A stretch of 64,000 nucleotides of DNA, taken from NCBI GenBank assembly GCA_012934845.2, contig WNNJ02000339.1, forward strand, positions 1 through 64,000, given 5' to 3'. Below the pieces are notes generated by a model. It did no database searches, was not told the DNA's origin, and saw only the letters and a program-made list of their open reading frames with translations. A program made the position numbers and the translations under genes. Of this stretch, positions 41,564 to 50,108 are shown one piece after another. Position 1 is the stretch's first letter. Each line of letters opens with the position of its first letter. This stretch comes from Pomphorhynchus laevis. Lineage: Eukaryota > Acanthocephala > Palaeacanthocephala > Echinorhynchida > Pomphorhynchidae.

Positions 41564-44500
41564 CTATTCTTTTGATTCCGCCTTATCCGTGGACTTGTCT
41601 GCCTTTGACGTCTCCCCGTCCACGTTGCTGGATTCGGCAAGCTGTTGCAAGGTGTCTACATATTTGTCGGCATTTCGTACAGTCACGGTCCTCCGAGGCG
41701 GTAAGAAAAACAGCGTCGTTGTCCTCCTCTGTTGCTGCCACATCCGTCGACTTCTCTGCCTCTGACGTCTTTCCGTTCCCCTTGCTGGATTCGGCAGGCT
41801 GTTGAGTGGCGTTCGCGGACACATATTTGTCGGCATCTCGTACAGTCCCGGTCCTCCGAGGCGGATTGAATCCAGTGACAACAGCTGTGATTTCGTATAA
41901 TCCAGGTAGCAGAGGCTTCCAATATCGCCTATTACTTGATTTGAATTGATAATTTGATTTGATTCTTTTGAATAGTCGAAAATCAATATTGACCCTGCGT
42001 TGGCGTCTACTGCACATGTATGCTCATCCAGTTCAAAATATTTTGGCACCAATTCTTCGTTTGTTATACAAATTGTAAGAGGAGATTTGCGGCTCATTAT
42101 GCTGGTATTCTGGACGTCAAACGTGTCCATGTTTATTCCCCTTATCACATTGGGCGCATCAGTAAAGCCACCTGCAACCACAACCTTCCCCAGTCCCTTT
42201 GTTTCTTCGCATGTCGTCATGACGCTGAAATTAAGAAATGGGCCTACCAGGCTAACAAGTCGGCTAGGTGAAATACCCGAGCTTAAGCAGTAGGCTGGGC
42301 AAAATCCAAATAATCGATCAGGTATTCGAATTCCTCTCTTCATTGACATAAGAAATACAGACATCACGATGTTGTGGCCCGCACTGTCCCCAGCAATCAC
42401 AAAATTCTGTCCAGTCCAACCTTCACAATCAAAATTTATTAGGTTCGTTTTATTGCAAGGTTGTTCTATTCCGATAACGCTCGTCGTGGCCACTACGCCC
42501 TCGTTCTCAGTGTTACTACTCTGTGTCACAAGTAAGCGTGTGGGGTATGAGGGTGTCTGTTTGATCGGGCTTTCATCTTTCCCAGTTTGAAAGTCGAGTA
42601 CGCCTCCGCTATGTAAGATTCGAAGATTTTGATTGACATCATTGATATGGATGTCCACATTTCTGACTGTAGGAAGGATGGTTTCTCGAATGACGATTTC
42701 TTCGGATAAGGCTGCCACCTGAGTAAGAAATTCCGAAGAGTTGAGACGCGGGGTTGGGTCGTCGTAAAGACCAACACTGCTTTCTATTATAGGTCTCCCC
42801 AAATCTTCGAGGCTCTTGAGAATCGCTTTGGCATTCCCTCTCATCAGGGAGATCGAGACACGCTGAAAGAGCTGGTTTGCCGCCTTGCTATACGAAATAT
42901 TGCCTCGCCAAGACATAGATCGGGCAATGAATCTGACAAGTTTTTCCCCCTGGGCGTTCCAACCTCCATATGTCTCTATAACTGCGGCCGAGAAACAATA
43001 CCCACTTTCCTCCATTTTCCGCTTGTATTTTCGGTCCTTGACACATGCTGCATATCTGTCTGCAGCATATCCAGGAATCTTAGCAGCCATGGAAACGTAG
43101 GCATTTTGCAGAGGGTTTGTCACCGCAAAATCGACTGCTAGAGGGGGATCCTCGTAAATCAAAATGTCGGCTGGTCTCTCTCGTAAGTTGCGCACGAGAT
43201 TGGGTACCTCCTTCGCGACTCTCAGTCCTGCAGAAACTGCCGCCTGAAATATTGTGTCTCGAAGTCCATCGTGTCGAATACCGGGGTACCCGCCAAATTG
43301 ACAGGTTAGGGCGTGGAAACCAAACTTGTCTGCCATTCTAAGGCAGCGTCTGCAACGGTAGTCACCCTTACAGAGCGGCATTCCCAACCACATACGAAGC
43401 AACACCACAAATTCATTCGGCGCAAGATTCATAAGCGTGGCTTTGTTTGGTATAGCCTGCAGCCATGCACACGCATGCGGACGCGAAACTGCCAATAATC
43501 TGGCTGAATTGGAGCAATCGACGCTTTCCAATAGCTTGCGACGCGAAGTCTCGTCGATGCTGTGAGAAAGACCCCGTTGATTTGATTGTAGTCCTCTGTC
43601 ATCATGCGGAAAGTTAGAAATTGCAGATTCAAAACTGGGGAAAGAGTAAGGGTCGAGGTTCGATTGTTTAGCGACCATTTCCACACTTGAAAGAAACGCC
43701 GCTGCGGAGTGTTCGACACAGCTTCGAAGGCCCAATCCTCCCATCTTCAGGGGTAAGCAAGCTTGTGACCATGTTTTCTTGTCCGGGTGAATAGACGTTA
43801 TATTGCTGAAGCAATCTAAGACCAAGTCATCGAAAAGCCGGAAAAATTTTTGAGCGAAGGCGGGATCTACCGTACGCATCAGATGATTTACTCGTGCGGC
43901 AGATGCGCAATTGCGCAGCAGGATGAAAGCAACCTGAGGGTCCGGCAAGTTTTCTAGTGTCTTTAGGTCAAGTTGCAGTGCCGGGAGTACCTTATTAATG
44001 AGGTGTGATGAGCAGTGTTCCTGGGAACCGACAGGGCTCCCTAGAATTGTGAAGTTGTCTGTTGAATTAACCAAAGTAATCCCTGGGCATAATCTCTTTA
44101 CCAGATCGATATTACTAGCCTTTCCTATCAGTTCGGTCTTTTTCCAGTTTAACGACAACCCAATCGCTGGAAAATCTAAAGAGAGCAGAGATAATGCTTT
44201 GCCAACAGCCTCTGGTCTTCCGCCCACTATGCCGTCATCGAGGTACCACAAGTTTAAGCCGATCCCCTCGATTGTAGATATTGAGGCGATTATCGGTTTC
44301 AAAGCTAGGCAAAACAATAAGGGACCAAGAGGATCCCCTTGTTGCACTCCGCTCAAGGATTGAAGAGGCTCCATGTTCCCAAATCGAAGGTTTGAACCAG
44401 ATCCATAGCACCAGGATATCCATCTACTTATTTCAGGGAACTCACTCCTTACAGCGTCAATAAAGGATCTGCGGCTCAGCGTATTGAAGGCATTGGTAAT

Positions 44501-45790
44501 GTCAACTTTGACCCAAACCCAATCGTCATTCTGGTGTTGAAGATGGTGTAGTCGACGGACTCTATGGATAATCTGCTCCATACCGTTTGGCGTAGCGACA
44601 CCGAGCTGGTGAGGTAAGAGCGATTCTGAAAACCGCGACCGGAGTTTTCGACAAATGCATTTGGCACATAAGCGACGTAATGTTTCCCCAATTGCAATGG
44701 GGCGGACTCCTCCGTCAGGCTTACTTAAGGCCAGTAGACTAGCTCCAGCTAAGAACGGAGAAAGTTCGACTGGAGCTAAGCCCGCAATCAGGTAGTTGAC
44801 CAGCGAAGTGAGTCGCCCTAAAAGAACCCCGTGATCAACCGACATCATGTCTTTTAAGTGTTCCGCTCTCAAACCCAAGCTTCCAGGGGAAGTAAGGGAA
44901 GGAAAAGATGAGACTGCGGCCTGAATAATGTCCGAGTCGACTGATAAAGGCAAAGTCAGGCATGGAGGGCGAGAGGCTGGGAGATCACCGTTCACTGGAT
45001 GTAGCACGGACAATTGTATGCGTGTGGATTGTGAATACTCGCAAATATTACTTGAAGTAAGACGTCGCATCGCTTTCCCATAATTTCCACTTCTTGTTAA
45101 TTCGATCGCCTCTGAATAGTCGTTGTTCGTCGAAACAAATCTGTTGAGCTTTCTGGAGGGTCGAACATCCGATGGAGAAAAGCAATCACCATCTTCGCCG
45201 GTTTCGAACTTGTCCAAAAGCAAGCTTATCTTTGTCCCAGTGTGATCGCTGGCTTGAGCACTATTCATCGTAGACGCAAGACAGAATTTCGGAAAGCATA
45301 GCAAACGTTCCCAGTCGTGAAATGAGTTTGAACACATAGCCTGTAAAAGTAACGACGAGTAAATATTTGCAATTCGACGGCGCAGGTTCCACGGTATGCG
45401 CTTAATCGTATTTACGGGTTGCATCCAAACCCTGCGTAAAAGTTCTGAAGTGGTGCGCGTAGGTTCCTTGAAAGGACTGCTCGACAACTCCACAGGCGGT
45501 GTAGCCGACCTGAGATCAGATGATGCTCCAAAGGAGTCCCGCACGCCCACAAAAGCAACTTGACCAGCTCCATCTAGAGACGTCAAATTAATTGAGCCGA
45601 AATTCAATGATTGACCCGAGCCTGAGCATCTTGAGTCCAAGTGACCGTGAACGCGAAGACACCCTGAAGCATTAAGCCGATAAACTCCTCTGCATATGGG
45701 ACAACATCCAGTGTTTACCGATCCACCAAGCGAACATTGCTGACGAGAACTGTTGTCTATAGCTGATGCTTTACGCCTTGTTCGCACCAT
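41564..45790 (-). CDS. RLE-type LINE polyprotein fused to hormone-sensitive lipase fragment
   Basis: 1408 codons, uninterrupted. Residues 29-55: CCHH-like finger (CCPICRGVYRLNASGCLRVH). RT about 340-620: GVRPIAIGETLRRL (361-374), VKVDITNAFN (catalytic Asp about 430), GVQQGDPLGPLLFCLAL (about 481-497), WYLDDG (515-520). Thumb to about 760. CCHC finger 813-830 (CRRCLRMADKFGFHALTC). Restriction-like nuclease about 870-905 (RERPADILIYEDPPLAVDFA). From about 1120: NFDCEGWTGQNFVIAGDSAG, RIPDRLFGFCPAYCLSSG, SPSRLVSLVGPFLNFSV, which is the catalytic-serine segment of hormone-sensitive lipase (GDSAG, S1136; GVRVPD and SPSRLLSL blocks). 1201-1310 (VVVAGGFTDAP, CAVDANAGSILIFDYSKES) may be a WD40 or Kelch piece. 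The tail (1340-1408) is a repeat-derived sequence. Lipase His/Asp are absent, so no lipase activity is expected. Confidence 0.88.
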   Translation of the reverse strand: MVRTRRKASAIDNSSRQQCSLGGSVNTGCCPICRGVYRLNASGCLRVHGHLDSRCSGSGQSLNFGSINLTSLDGAGQVAFVGVRDSFGASSDLRSATPPVELSSSPFKEPTRTTSELLRRVWMQPVNTIKRIPWNLRRRIANIYSSLLLQAMCSNSFHDWERLLCFPKFCLASTMNSAQASDHTGTKISLLLDKFETGEDGDCFSPSDVRPSRKLNRFVSTNNDYSEAIELTRSGNYGKAMRRLTSSNICEYSQSTRIQLSVLHPVNGDLPASRPPCLTLPLSVDSDIIQAAVSSFPSLTSPGSLGLRAEHLKDMMSVDHGVLLGRLTSLVNYLIAGLAPVELSPFLAGASLLALSKPDGGVRPIAIGETLRRLCAKCICRKLRSRFSESLLPHQLGVATPNGMEQIIHRVRRLHHLQHQNDDWVWVKVDITNAFNTLSRRSFIDAVRSEFPEISRWISWCYGSGSNLRFGNMEPLQSLSGVQQGDPLGPLLFCLALKPIIASISTIEGIGLNLWYLDDGIVGGRPEAVGKALSLLSLDFPAIGLSLNWKKTELIGKASNIDLVKRLCPGITLVNSTDNFTILGSPVGSQEHCSSHLINKVLPALQLDLKTLENLPDPQVAFILLRNCASAARVNHLMRTVDPAFAQKFFRLFDDLVLDCFSNITSIHPDKKTWSQACLPLKMGGLGLRSCVEHSAAAFLSSVEMVAKQSNLDPYSFPSFESAISNFPHDDRGLQSNQRGLSHSIDETSRRKLLESVDCSNSARLLAVSRPHACAWLQAIPNKATLMNLAPNEFVVLLRMWLGMPLCKGDYRCRRCLRMADKFGFHALTCQFGGYPGIRHDGLRDTIFQAAVSAGLRVAKEVPNLVRNLRERPADILIYEDPPLAVDFAVTNPLQNAYVSMAAKIPGYAADRYAACVKDRKYKRKMEESGYCFSAAVIETYGGWNAQGEKLVRFIARSMSWRGNISYSKAANQLFQRVSISLMRGNAKAILKSLEDLGRPIIESSVGLYDDPTPRLNSSEFLTQVAALSEEIVIRETILPTVRNVDIHINDVNQNLRILHSGGVLDFQTGKDESPIKQTPSYPTRLLVTQSSNTENEGVVATTSVIGIEQPCNKTNLINFDCEGWTGQNFVIAGDSAGHNIVMSVFLMSMKRGIRIPDRLFGFCPAYCLSSGISPSRLVSLVGPFLNFSVMTTCEETKGLGKVVVAGGFTDAPNVIRGINMDTFDVQNTSIMSRKSPLTICITNEELVPKYFELDEHTCAVDANAGSILIFDYSKESNQIINSNQVIGDIGSLCYLDYTKSQLLSLDSIRLGGPGLYEMPTNMCPRTPLNSLPNPARGTERRQRQRSRRMWQQQRRTTTLFFLPPRRTVTVRNADKYVDTLQQLAESSNVDGETSKADKSTDKAESKE
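41590..41870 (-). repeat. Two diverged tandem blocks, 157 bp apart, in the LINE frame tail
   Basis: GCCTTTGACGTCTCCCCGTC (41601) and GCCTCTGACGTCTTTCCGTT (41758) open two homologous ~115-bp blocks, each ending in GGTCCTCCGAGGCGG. On the minus strand they encode PPRRTxTVRxADKYV...SS...ETSKADKSTD-type sequence. The long frame reads the distal block in this sense frame, but the proximal block in a different frame. Confidence 0.8.
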
Positions 45791-45796
45791 TTATTT

Positions 45797-45830
45797 TGTG
45801 CGTCGGCGAGCGAAGCGAGCCGACGATTGT
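45797..45830 (-). promoter_or_regulatory. GC-rich hairpin just upstream of the LINE start codon
   Basis: CGTCGGC-GAGCGAAGCGA-GCCGACG at 45802-45826: a 7-bp GC stem in an otherwise AT-rich leader, about 10 bp before the ATG (45788-45790). It may be a translation or ribozyme-related element of the LINE RNA; function is inference. Confidence 0.45.
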
Positions 45831-45999
45831 GTGTTTAAGGTTGTAATTTGCTTGAACAGCGATCTTTGTGAGCGCAGCGATTGTAATTTGTGTAAGTAGT
45901 TTATTAAGCAGCCAAGAAAGTTCAAACTAGTCAATTAGAATTTAATTAGAATTCTTTCTCATTGGTATATTATTGTGTATATTAATCTCTCAAACTCTT

Positions 46000-46053
46000 T
46001 TATTATTATTTATAACATCACAAACTATACAATATTTTCTGTTACATTTAAAA
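46000..46053 (-). mobile_element. Naiad-type PLE, 5' end of the copy split by the LINE
   Basis: Minus strand reads AAATGTAACAGAAAATATTG and TATAGTTTGTGATG, matching 49983-50020. In frame with the nuclease it encodes KCNRKYCIVC, a Cys cluster ahead of the GIY-YIG domain, as known for permuted PLEs. The sequence stops matching exactly at AAATG, where copy 49.9 kb has a further 49 bp. Confidence 0.8.
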
Positions 46054-46440
46054 GATCTAAAATGGAAATCATTAGTACTTACGTATTTTTCCAATATGGT
46101 TGAGTACGTGGCAAATGCGTGCTAGCGCACGCTTACATGACCACAACAAAGTATATTGTGTTGCGTAAACCTAGTTTTTAGGAAAAATATTGGTAATATT
46201 TTAATGCGTTTGGTTAAAGTAGAAATAAAAATGTAATTGTTTGAAAAATTGTTAAGCACTTTCTTATACGACAAGTAAAGCGGTACACTATGTTATCGAC
46301 ACACCTATAAATCTTTTGTATACTGATAAGCAACATTTGTTCCAAGCTTTCTTTACTGAAATTGGCTCTAAATTTTAATTATTTCGTCAATACTATCTAT
46401 ATAATAGGTAAAACTGGAGCAGTTTAACATTTTTAGTTTA
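46054..46440. other. Spacer with a bare LINE 3' hairpin
   Basis: 46108-46150 carries GTGGCAAATGCGTGCTAGCG and CACGCTTACATGACCACAA, the 3' terminal hairpin of the CR1/L2-like family (minus), with nothing else of that element: an extreme 5' truncation. The rest is unassigned. Confidence 0.55.
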
Positions 46441-46995
46441 TTGCATGATCAGTCTAATTTTGTCAATTTATTGATGTGCATATAATTGGTTTTTTGGTAT
46501 AAGTCTGATTTAATAATTTACATTTTGATGAATTCACGTAAAATCCGTATTTGGGACCGAGTTCGAATAATGTTTTGAGAAATGTGAGTGCTCCGTTCCT
46601 TGTTCTAACTAATATGACATCATCAGCATACCAGCGCTGAAGAGAGTCTGGAATCTGATCCTGCATTCTCCGGGCGAGAGGGATAGTGGACGCTGCAAAG
46701 GTAACCATGGCAAGGGGGTCACCCTGGATGAATCCTTCCTTTGACAGCATTATCTCATTGCACACAGATAATAATGGATCATCTCCATAAGTGTTTTTCA
46801 GGACACAATCAAGAGCCAGGCAAACATGAGACATCGACAATAACGCCAATTTACGACTGATTCTATTAAATGCATTGTCAGCTTTGATGGTTAAGACACG
46901 CATTCTAGGATTTATCAAATTATCTTCTAACGCTGTGGACAGCATAATCTATCCTAGCTCTCTGCCCCGCGTATAACTGAACATTTTGCGCTATC
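46441..46995 (-). mobile_element. RLE-type LINE, RT part, downstream of an RTE insertion
   Basis: 3' portion of a copy whose 5' portion is 48638-49800. TTTGCGCTATC at 46985-46995 and 48638-48648 is the 11-bp duplication around the RTE element. The element stops shortly after the RT palm near 46460; the finger and nuclease are missing. Confidence 0.82.
46463..46945 (-). CDS. RLE-type LINE reverse transcriptase piece
   Basis: 160 codons: VLTIKADNAFNRISRKLALL (catalytic Asp), KEGFIQGDPLAMVTFAAST, RWYADDVILVRTRNG (intact YADD), KYGFYVNSSKCKLL. Closely resembles 61489-62118 in motif spacing. Upstream continuation, interrupted by the RTE, is at 48640-48800 (IRPIGIGEVYRRIIAKAI). Confidence 0.85.
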   Translation of the reverse strand: MLSTALEDNLINPRMRVLTIKADNAFNRISRKLALLSMSHVCLALDCVLKNTYGDDPLLSVCNEIMLSKEGFIQGDPLAMVTFAASTIPLARRMQDQIPDSLQRWYADDVILVRTRNGALTFLKTLFELGPKYGFYVNSSKCKLLNQTYTKKPIICTSIN

Positions 46996-47013
46996 TTTTC
47001 TTCTTCTTTTTCT

Positions 47014-47298
47014 TTAGCGTCTTTCCCGTGTAGGTACGGGGTCCGCTGCTTTTGAAAGTTGCCTCCACTTGGTTCTATTTATGGCGTCTTTGGTTTCTAG
47101 TCCAACACTTATCAAATCATGACGTATGACGTCCATCCATCGCAATTTCGGCCTTCCTATCGGACGCTTTCCATCCACTGTCACGGCAACGAACCTATTT
47201 GATGGTTGGTGTTCGCTTGCGCGGATAACGTGGCCGTACCATTGTAGTCGTTTTTCGCGAAGTTTCTCTATTATTGGCACTACGCCAAAACGATCCAT
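47014..47298 (-). CDS. RTE C-terminal domain
   Basis: 94 codons: LREKRLQWYGHVIRA, GKRPIGRPKLRWMDVI, AINRTKWRQLSKAADPVP. This is the usual end of RTE proteins (RLRWFGHV...RPRGAPKKRW...RTKWR...ADP). Stop is 18 bp before the tail. Confidence 0.85.
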   Translation of the reverse strand: MDRFGVVPIIEKLREKRLQWYGHVIRASEHQPSNRFVAVTVDGKRPIGRPKLRWMDVIRHDLISVGLETKDAINRTKWRQLSKAADPVPTRERR

Positions 47299-47361
47299 GA
47301 TTTCTTCGTTCTGGACATGATCTTTTAAAGTTTATCCTGCTGTCCATCGGAGCATCTTTGT

Positions 47362-48318
47362 CTATATTGCGGCAACTTTGCCTTCCTCATATTTTGATAT
47401 CGCCCAGCATTCAGCGCCATAAAGGACCACCGGTCGTATTAAAGTTTTGTAAATTTTCGACTTCAGTCGGTCTTTTATCTTTGGATCGCAGAGAATACCT
47501 GTAGCTGACCGCCATTTCATCCAGGCTGCATTTATTCGAGAAGAGACCTCTGCGCGTAGGATACCATCTGCCGCTATGATGGAGCCAAGGTATTTAAACG
47601 CAGTTGTTCGGTGCAGTGTGTGTTTTCCAAACTGTAGCGGCTGATCATCATTCATATTTGTGGTCAGGTATTCCGTTTTACGCGCGTTCAGGCGTAGACC
47701 AAACTGCTTGAGTGGATTTCCCCAGCTGTTTATTTGTTGTTGGAGGTCATCTTTATCTACGGACGCAAGCATTACGTCATCTGCATATTGAATCGTCCAC
47801 GGAAACTGTCTGTTTAGATTGTTGGATATGGCATCCATAACGTGGATGAATAGCAACGGGGACAGCGCAGACCCTTGATGAACTCCAACGGTGATAGGAA
47901 AATCATCTGTATATTCCACGGTCGTACATACCCGACTTGTTGATCCTTTGTATATTAGCTTGACCCATTCAACAATCTCTTCAGGGACTAAGTGGAATCT
48001 CAAAGCGTAGCAAATAACTTCATGCGGGACCCGATCGAACGCCTTTTCAAGATCAAGGAACGCACAGTATATATCTTTCTGTTTTTCGCGATGTTTTTCA
48101 AGAAGAAGGCGAAGGGCATAGATAGCATCGATGGTGCCACAGTTCTTGACAAAACCACATTGATTTGAGGATATCTTGACTATGCTTCTTATCCTATCGT
48201 TTATCACATGTTCCAAAATCTTAAGGGTGTGTGAAATGAGACGAATCGGGCGGTAATTTGAACAGTCGGCCGGATTTCCCTTCTGTTTCCATATAGCTAC
48301 GGTTTGCTCCGTCTCCAA
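47362..48318 (-). CDS. RTE reverse transcriptase
   Basis: 318 codons: YRPIRLISHTLKILEHVIND, CGFVKNCGTIDAIYALRLLL, YCAFLDLEKAFDRVPHEVIC (catalytic Asp), GVHQGSALSPLLFIHVMDAI, WTIQYADDVMLASV (YADD), LRLNARKTEYL, AFKYLGSIIAADG, TLIRPVVLYGAECWAISK. All RT motifs are intact. Ends just before a frame break leading to 47298. Confidence 0.9.
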   Translation of the reverse strand: METEQTVAIWKQKGNPADCSNYRPIRLISHTLKILEHVINDRIRSIVKISSNQCGFVKNCGTIDAIYALRLLLEKHREKQKDIYCAFLDLEKAFDRVPHEVICYALRFHLVPEEIVEWVKLIYKGSTSRVCTTVEYTDDFPITVGVHQGSALSPLLFIHVMDAISNNLNRQFPWTIQYADDVMLASVDKDDLQQQINSWGNPLKQFGLRLNARKTEYLTTNMNDDQPLQFGKHTLHRTTAFKYLGSIIAADGILRAEVSSRINAAWMKWRSATGILCDPKIKDRLKSKIYKTLIRPVVLYGAECWAISKYEEGKVAAI

Positions 48319-48512
48319 TCAAGAGGTAACTCCTTTTCTTGAATTATTTTGTTGAAAAACTGCACCAACCACCTTGTTGAATCCCGTACACTTGATTTCC
48401 AGAATTCTGAAGCTACATCATCAGGCCCCGTAGCTTTTGCACTTTTTATTTTATGTAGTGCAATTTCAACCTCGATAGCTGTTATGGGCAAGACTGGGCC
48501 TTCGATCGGCAA
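48297..48512 (-). CDS. RTE RT N-terminal part
   Basis: 71 codons: EIALHKIKSAKATGPDDVAS and FFNKIIQEKELPLDWRRS, the region before RT motif 1 of RTE proteins. Overlaps the next frame at 48297-48318, consistent with one frameshift. Confidence 0.8.
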   Translation of the reverse strand: MPIEGPVLPITAIEVEIALHKIKSAKATGPDDVASEFWKSSVRDSTRWLVQFFNKIIQEKELPLDWRRSKP

Positions 48513-48637
48513 AGATATGGTATAGGTGGGTGTTCAAATTCCTGGGTGGATATCTCTTTGAAGTAAATTCGCCGTCGCTCTAATACCTGCGTCCTACGAG
48601 TAAGCAAAACACCGCTTTTGCTTACTTTTGCTAACAG

Positions 48638-49800
48638 TTTGCGCTATCGTCTGAATAAATCTAGATACATGTTGAAGTATTGCCTTTGCGATTATGCGAC
48701 GATATACCTCCCCGATTCCTATAGGTCGAATACCCGGCTGCTTATCTAGCGCTATTAACCGTGAACCACGGAACGCAGCGAGGCATTTCGGCGATAAGTA
48801 GCATTTCGGCGATAAGTACTGGCTTCAATTCTCCGATCCAAAGACGCTATGGACTCAGCTAGTTCACGCGATTATCTGCCAAAGTGAGTGAATGCTGCTC
48901 GCCAAGATGAAGCGTCCATACCTGAAGGTCCAGCGGAGCCGAAGGTTTGTTTGGCAGCTGTCACAATACAGTCTGCATCGATAGCCTCAAAAAACGTTGG
49001 ATGAAATTGAAGATCACTTGGGAGCATAGTGTCTGGAATCATTGAAATGTCTGAGAAAGCTACATCTGAATGTTTGTCAAGAAGAACATCGTGGACTCGT
49101 CTACCTTCCGTAACCTGATCAAGGCCAAGAGCCCCACATGAGCGATGATCCCCATCAAGGAGTCGTATTGCTTAAGATGTTTTTCTTTGTTACACCAAAT
49201 TGGTGAATTGTGATAACCATGGTCTATTCGATTTTAATGTTTTCACAAGGAGATCTGATTGAAGCGACCGAGTCTCGGCGAGTAGTTCCTTCCAGTTACC
49301 CCGATTCCATAATTCAAGTCGCCTCAATATAGCCTTTCGTAATACGGAAATCTTTTGGGGAGGATGCTGCGATACACATTGACAAAGTATAGTAACTGAT
49401 ATTAACGCCTGGCCATCATTATCTTTAACTGTTCCAGACTTATTAAAGAGCCCGGCCAAATGGCTCAACAACTCTTTCACCTCATTACATAGCGGCAAAC
49501 GAATTTAATTCAATCCGAAACTAATGACCTCGTAGAAAGCTGCTTCCAGTGTTAGCTCCTCGAGTGACGTTGAACGTTTAACAGGCGTGTTCATCGTTTG
49601 AGTTCTCCTGTAACTTTACTAACTTGTGACTTGTGATAACTTGTAACTTGTGATAGATATTCCATCGGTAATGATTCACTGAACTCTGTTTGAACAGTGT
49701 GAGCGACGCCATTTGAGAACGCGCGGTTGACTTTTCGACATCGACATCCCTTGCATACTGCTGCCTAATCATTGCACGAGCAGCATTTGATTACGTTTGA
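48638..49800 (-). mobile_element. RLE-type LINE, N-terminal part, upstream of the RTE insertion
   Basis: Minus strand: a leader with short TAACTTGTGA repeats (49612-49655), then coding pieces to the RTE insertion. Contains SAGPSGMDASSWRAAF (about 48900-48950), equivalent to SAGSSGVDSEGWRSFL in the family at 62 kb, and IRPIGIGEVYRRII. Stops and frame changes occur (for example near 49195). Confidence 0.78.
49190..49498 (-). CDS. RLE-type LINE, N-terminal protein piece
   Basis: 102 codons: SVTILCQCVSQHPPQKISVL, RKAILRRLELWNRGNWKELL, AETRSLQ. Same pattern (RRLxLWxxGxxxxLLxExRxLQ) as the 62088-62603 frame. It lies between the missing N-terminal finger and RT. Confidence 0.6.
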   Translation of the reverse strand: MPLCNEVKELLSHLAGLFNKSGTVKDNDGQALISVTILCQCVSQHPPQKISVLRKAILRRLELWNRGNWKELLAETRSLQSDLLVKTLKSNRPWLSQFTNLV

Positions 49801-50108
49801 AGGTAGTCCACGTGGTATTTGTGGTTTGTGTTATTTGTAATTTTTTGTGTTTTTATATTGTGTATTTAAGCCGTTAAAATTTTGTTCTAAAAATAATATG
49901 ATAATATGATAATAATATACAATAATTAATCAGCTAACTGAGTCTACGTTTTTAATATAATGATAAAATAAACAAAACATTTAAATGTAACAGAAAATAA
50001 TGTATAGTTTGTGATGTTATAAATAATAATTGTATTGTAAGTAATACGACAAACAAATGTTTTTCATTAAATATTAATAATAATTGTAACTGCAATACCG
50101 CAGGTGTA

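Larger units (their letters stand above)
41466..45999 (-). mobile_element. RLE-type LINE with captured host sequence, inserted in a PLE
   Basis: Complete insertion bounded by a 12-bp duplication (TTATTATTATTT), with an A-tail on the minus strand (T-run at 41464-41476). From 5': ~210-bp leader with a GC-rich hairpin near the start codon, one 1408-codon frame, short 3' UTR. Features of the R2/NeSL-type superfamily (one frame, N-terminal zinc finger, RT, CCHC finger, restriction-like endonuclease), but not in 28S rDNA. The distal ~1.2 kb holds sequence foreign to LINEs and lies between the same duplications, so it travelled with the element. Confidence 0.88.
46996..48637 (-). mobile_element. RTE-type LINE, 5'-truncated insertion
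   Basis: Minus strand, 1.64 kb, flanked by TTTGCGCTATC on both sides; 3' end is an A/G-rich tail (T/C-rich on the plus strand, 46996-47018). Starts within the segment before RT (RIYFKEISTQEFEHPPIP, about 48520-48570). Endonuclease is missing. A few frame breaks separate otherwise well-kept domains, so it is fairly young. Confidence 0.88.

Noticed and set aside
42000-44463. Plus-strand frames of 60-121 codons over the chimeric LINE.
   Set aside because: All are antisense shadows of the 1408-codon frame.
41466-45999. Site-specific R2 element in 28S rDNA.
   Set aside because: Domains fit the R2 superfamily, but the flanks are PLE sequence with a 12-bp duplication; there is no rDNA in the window.
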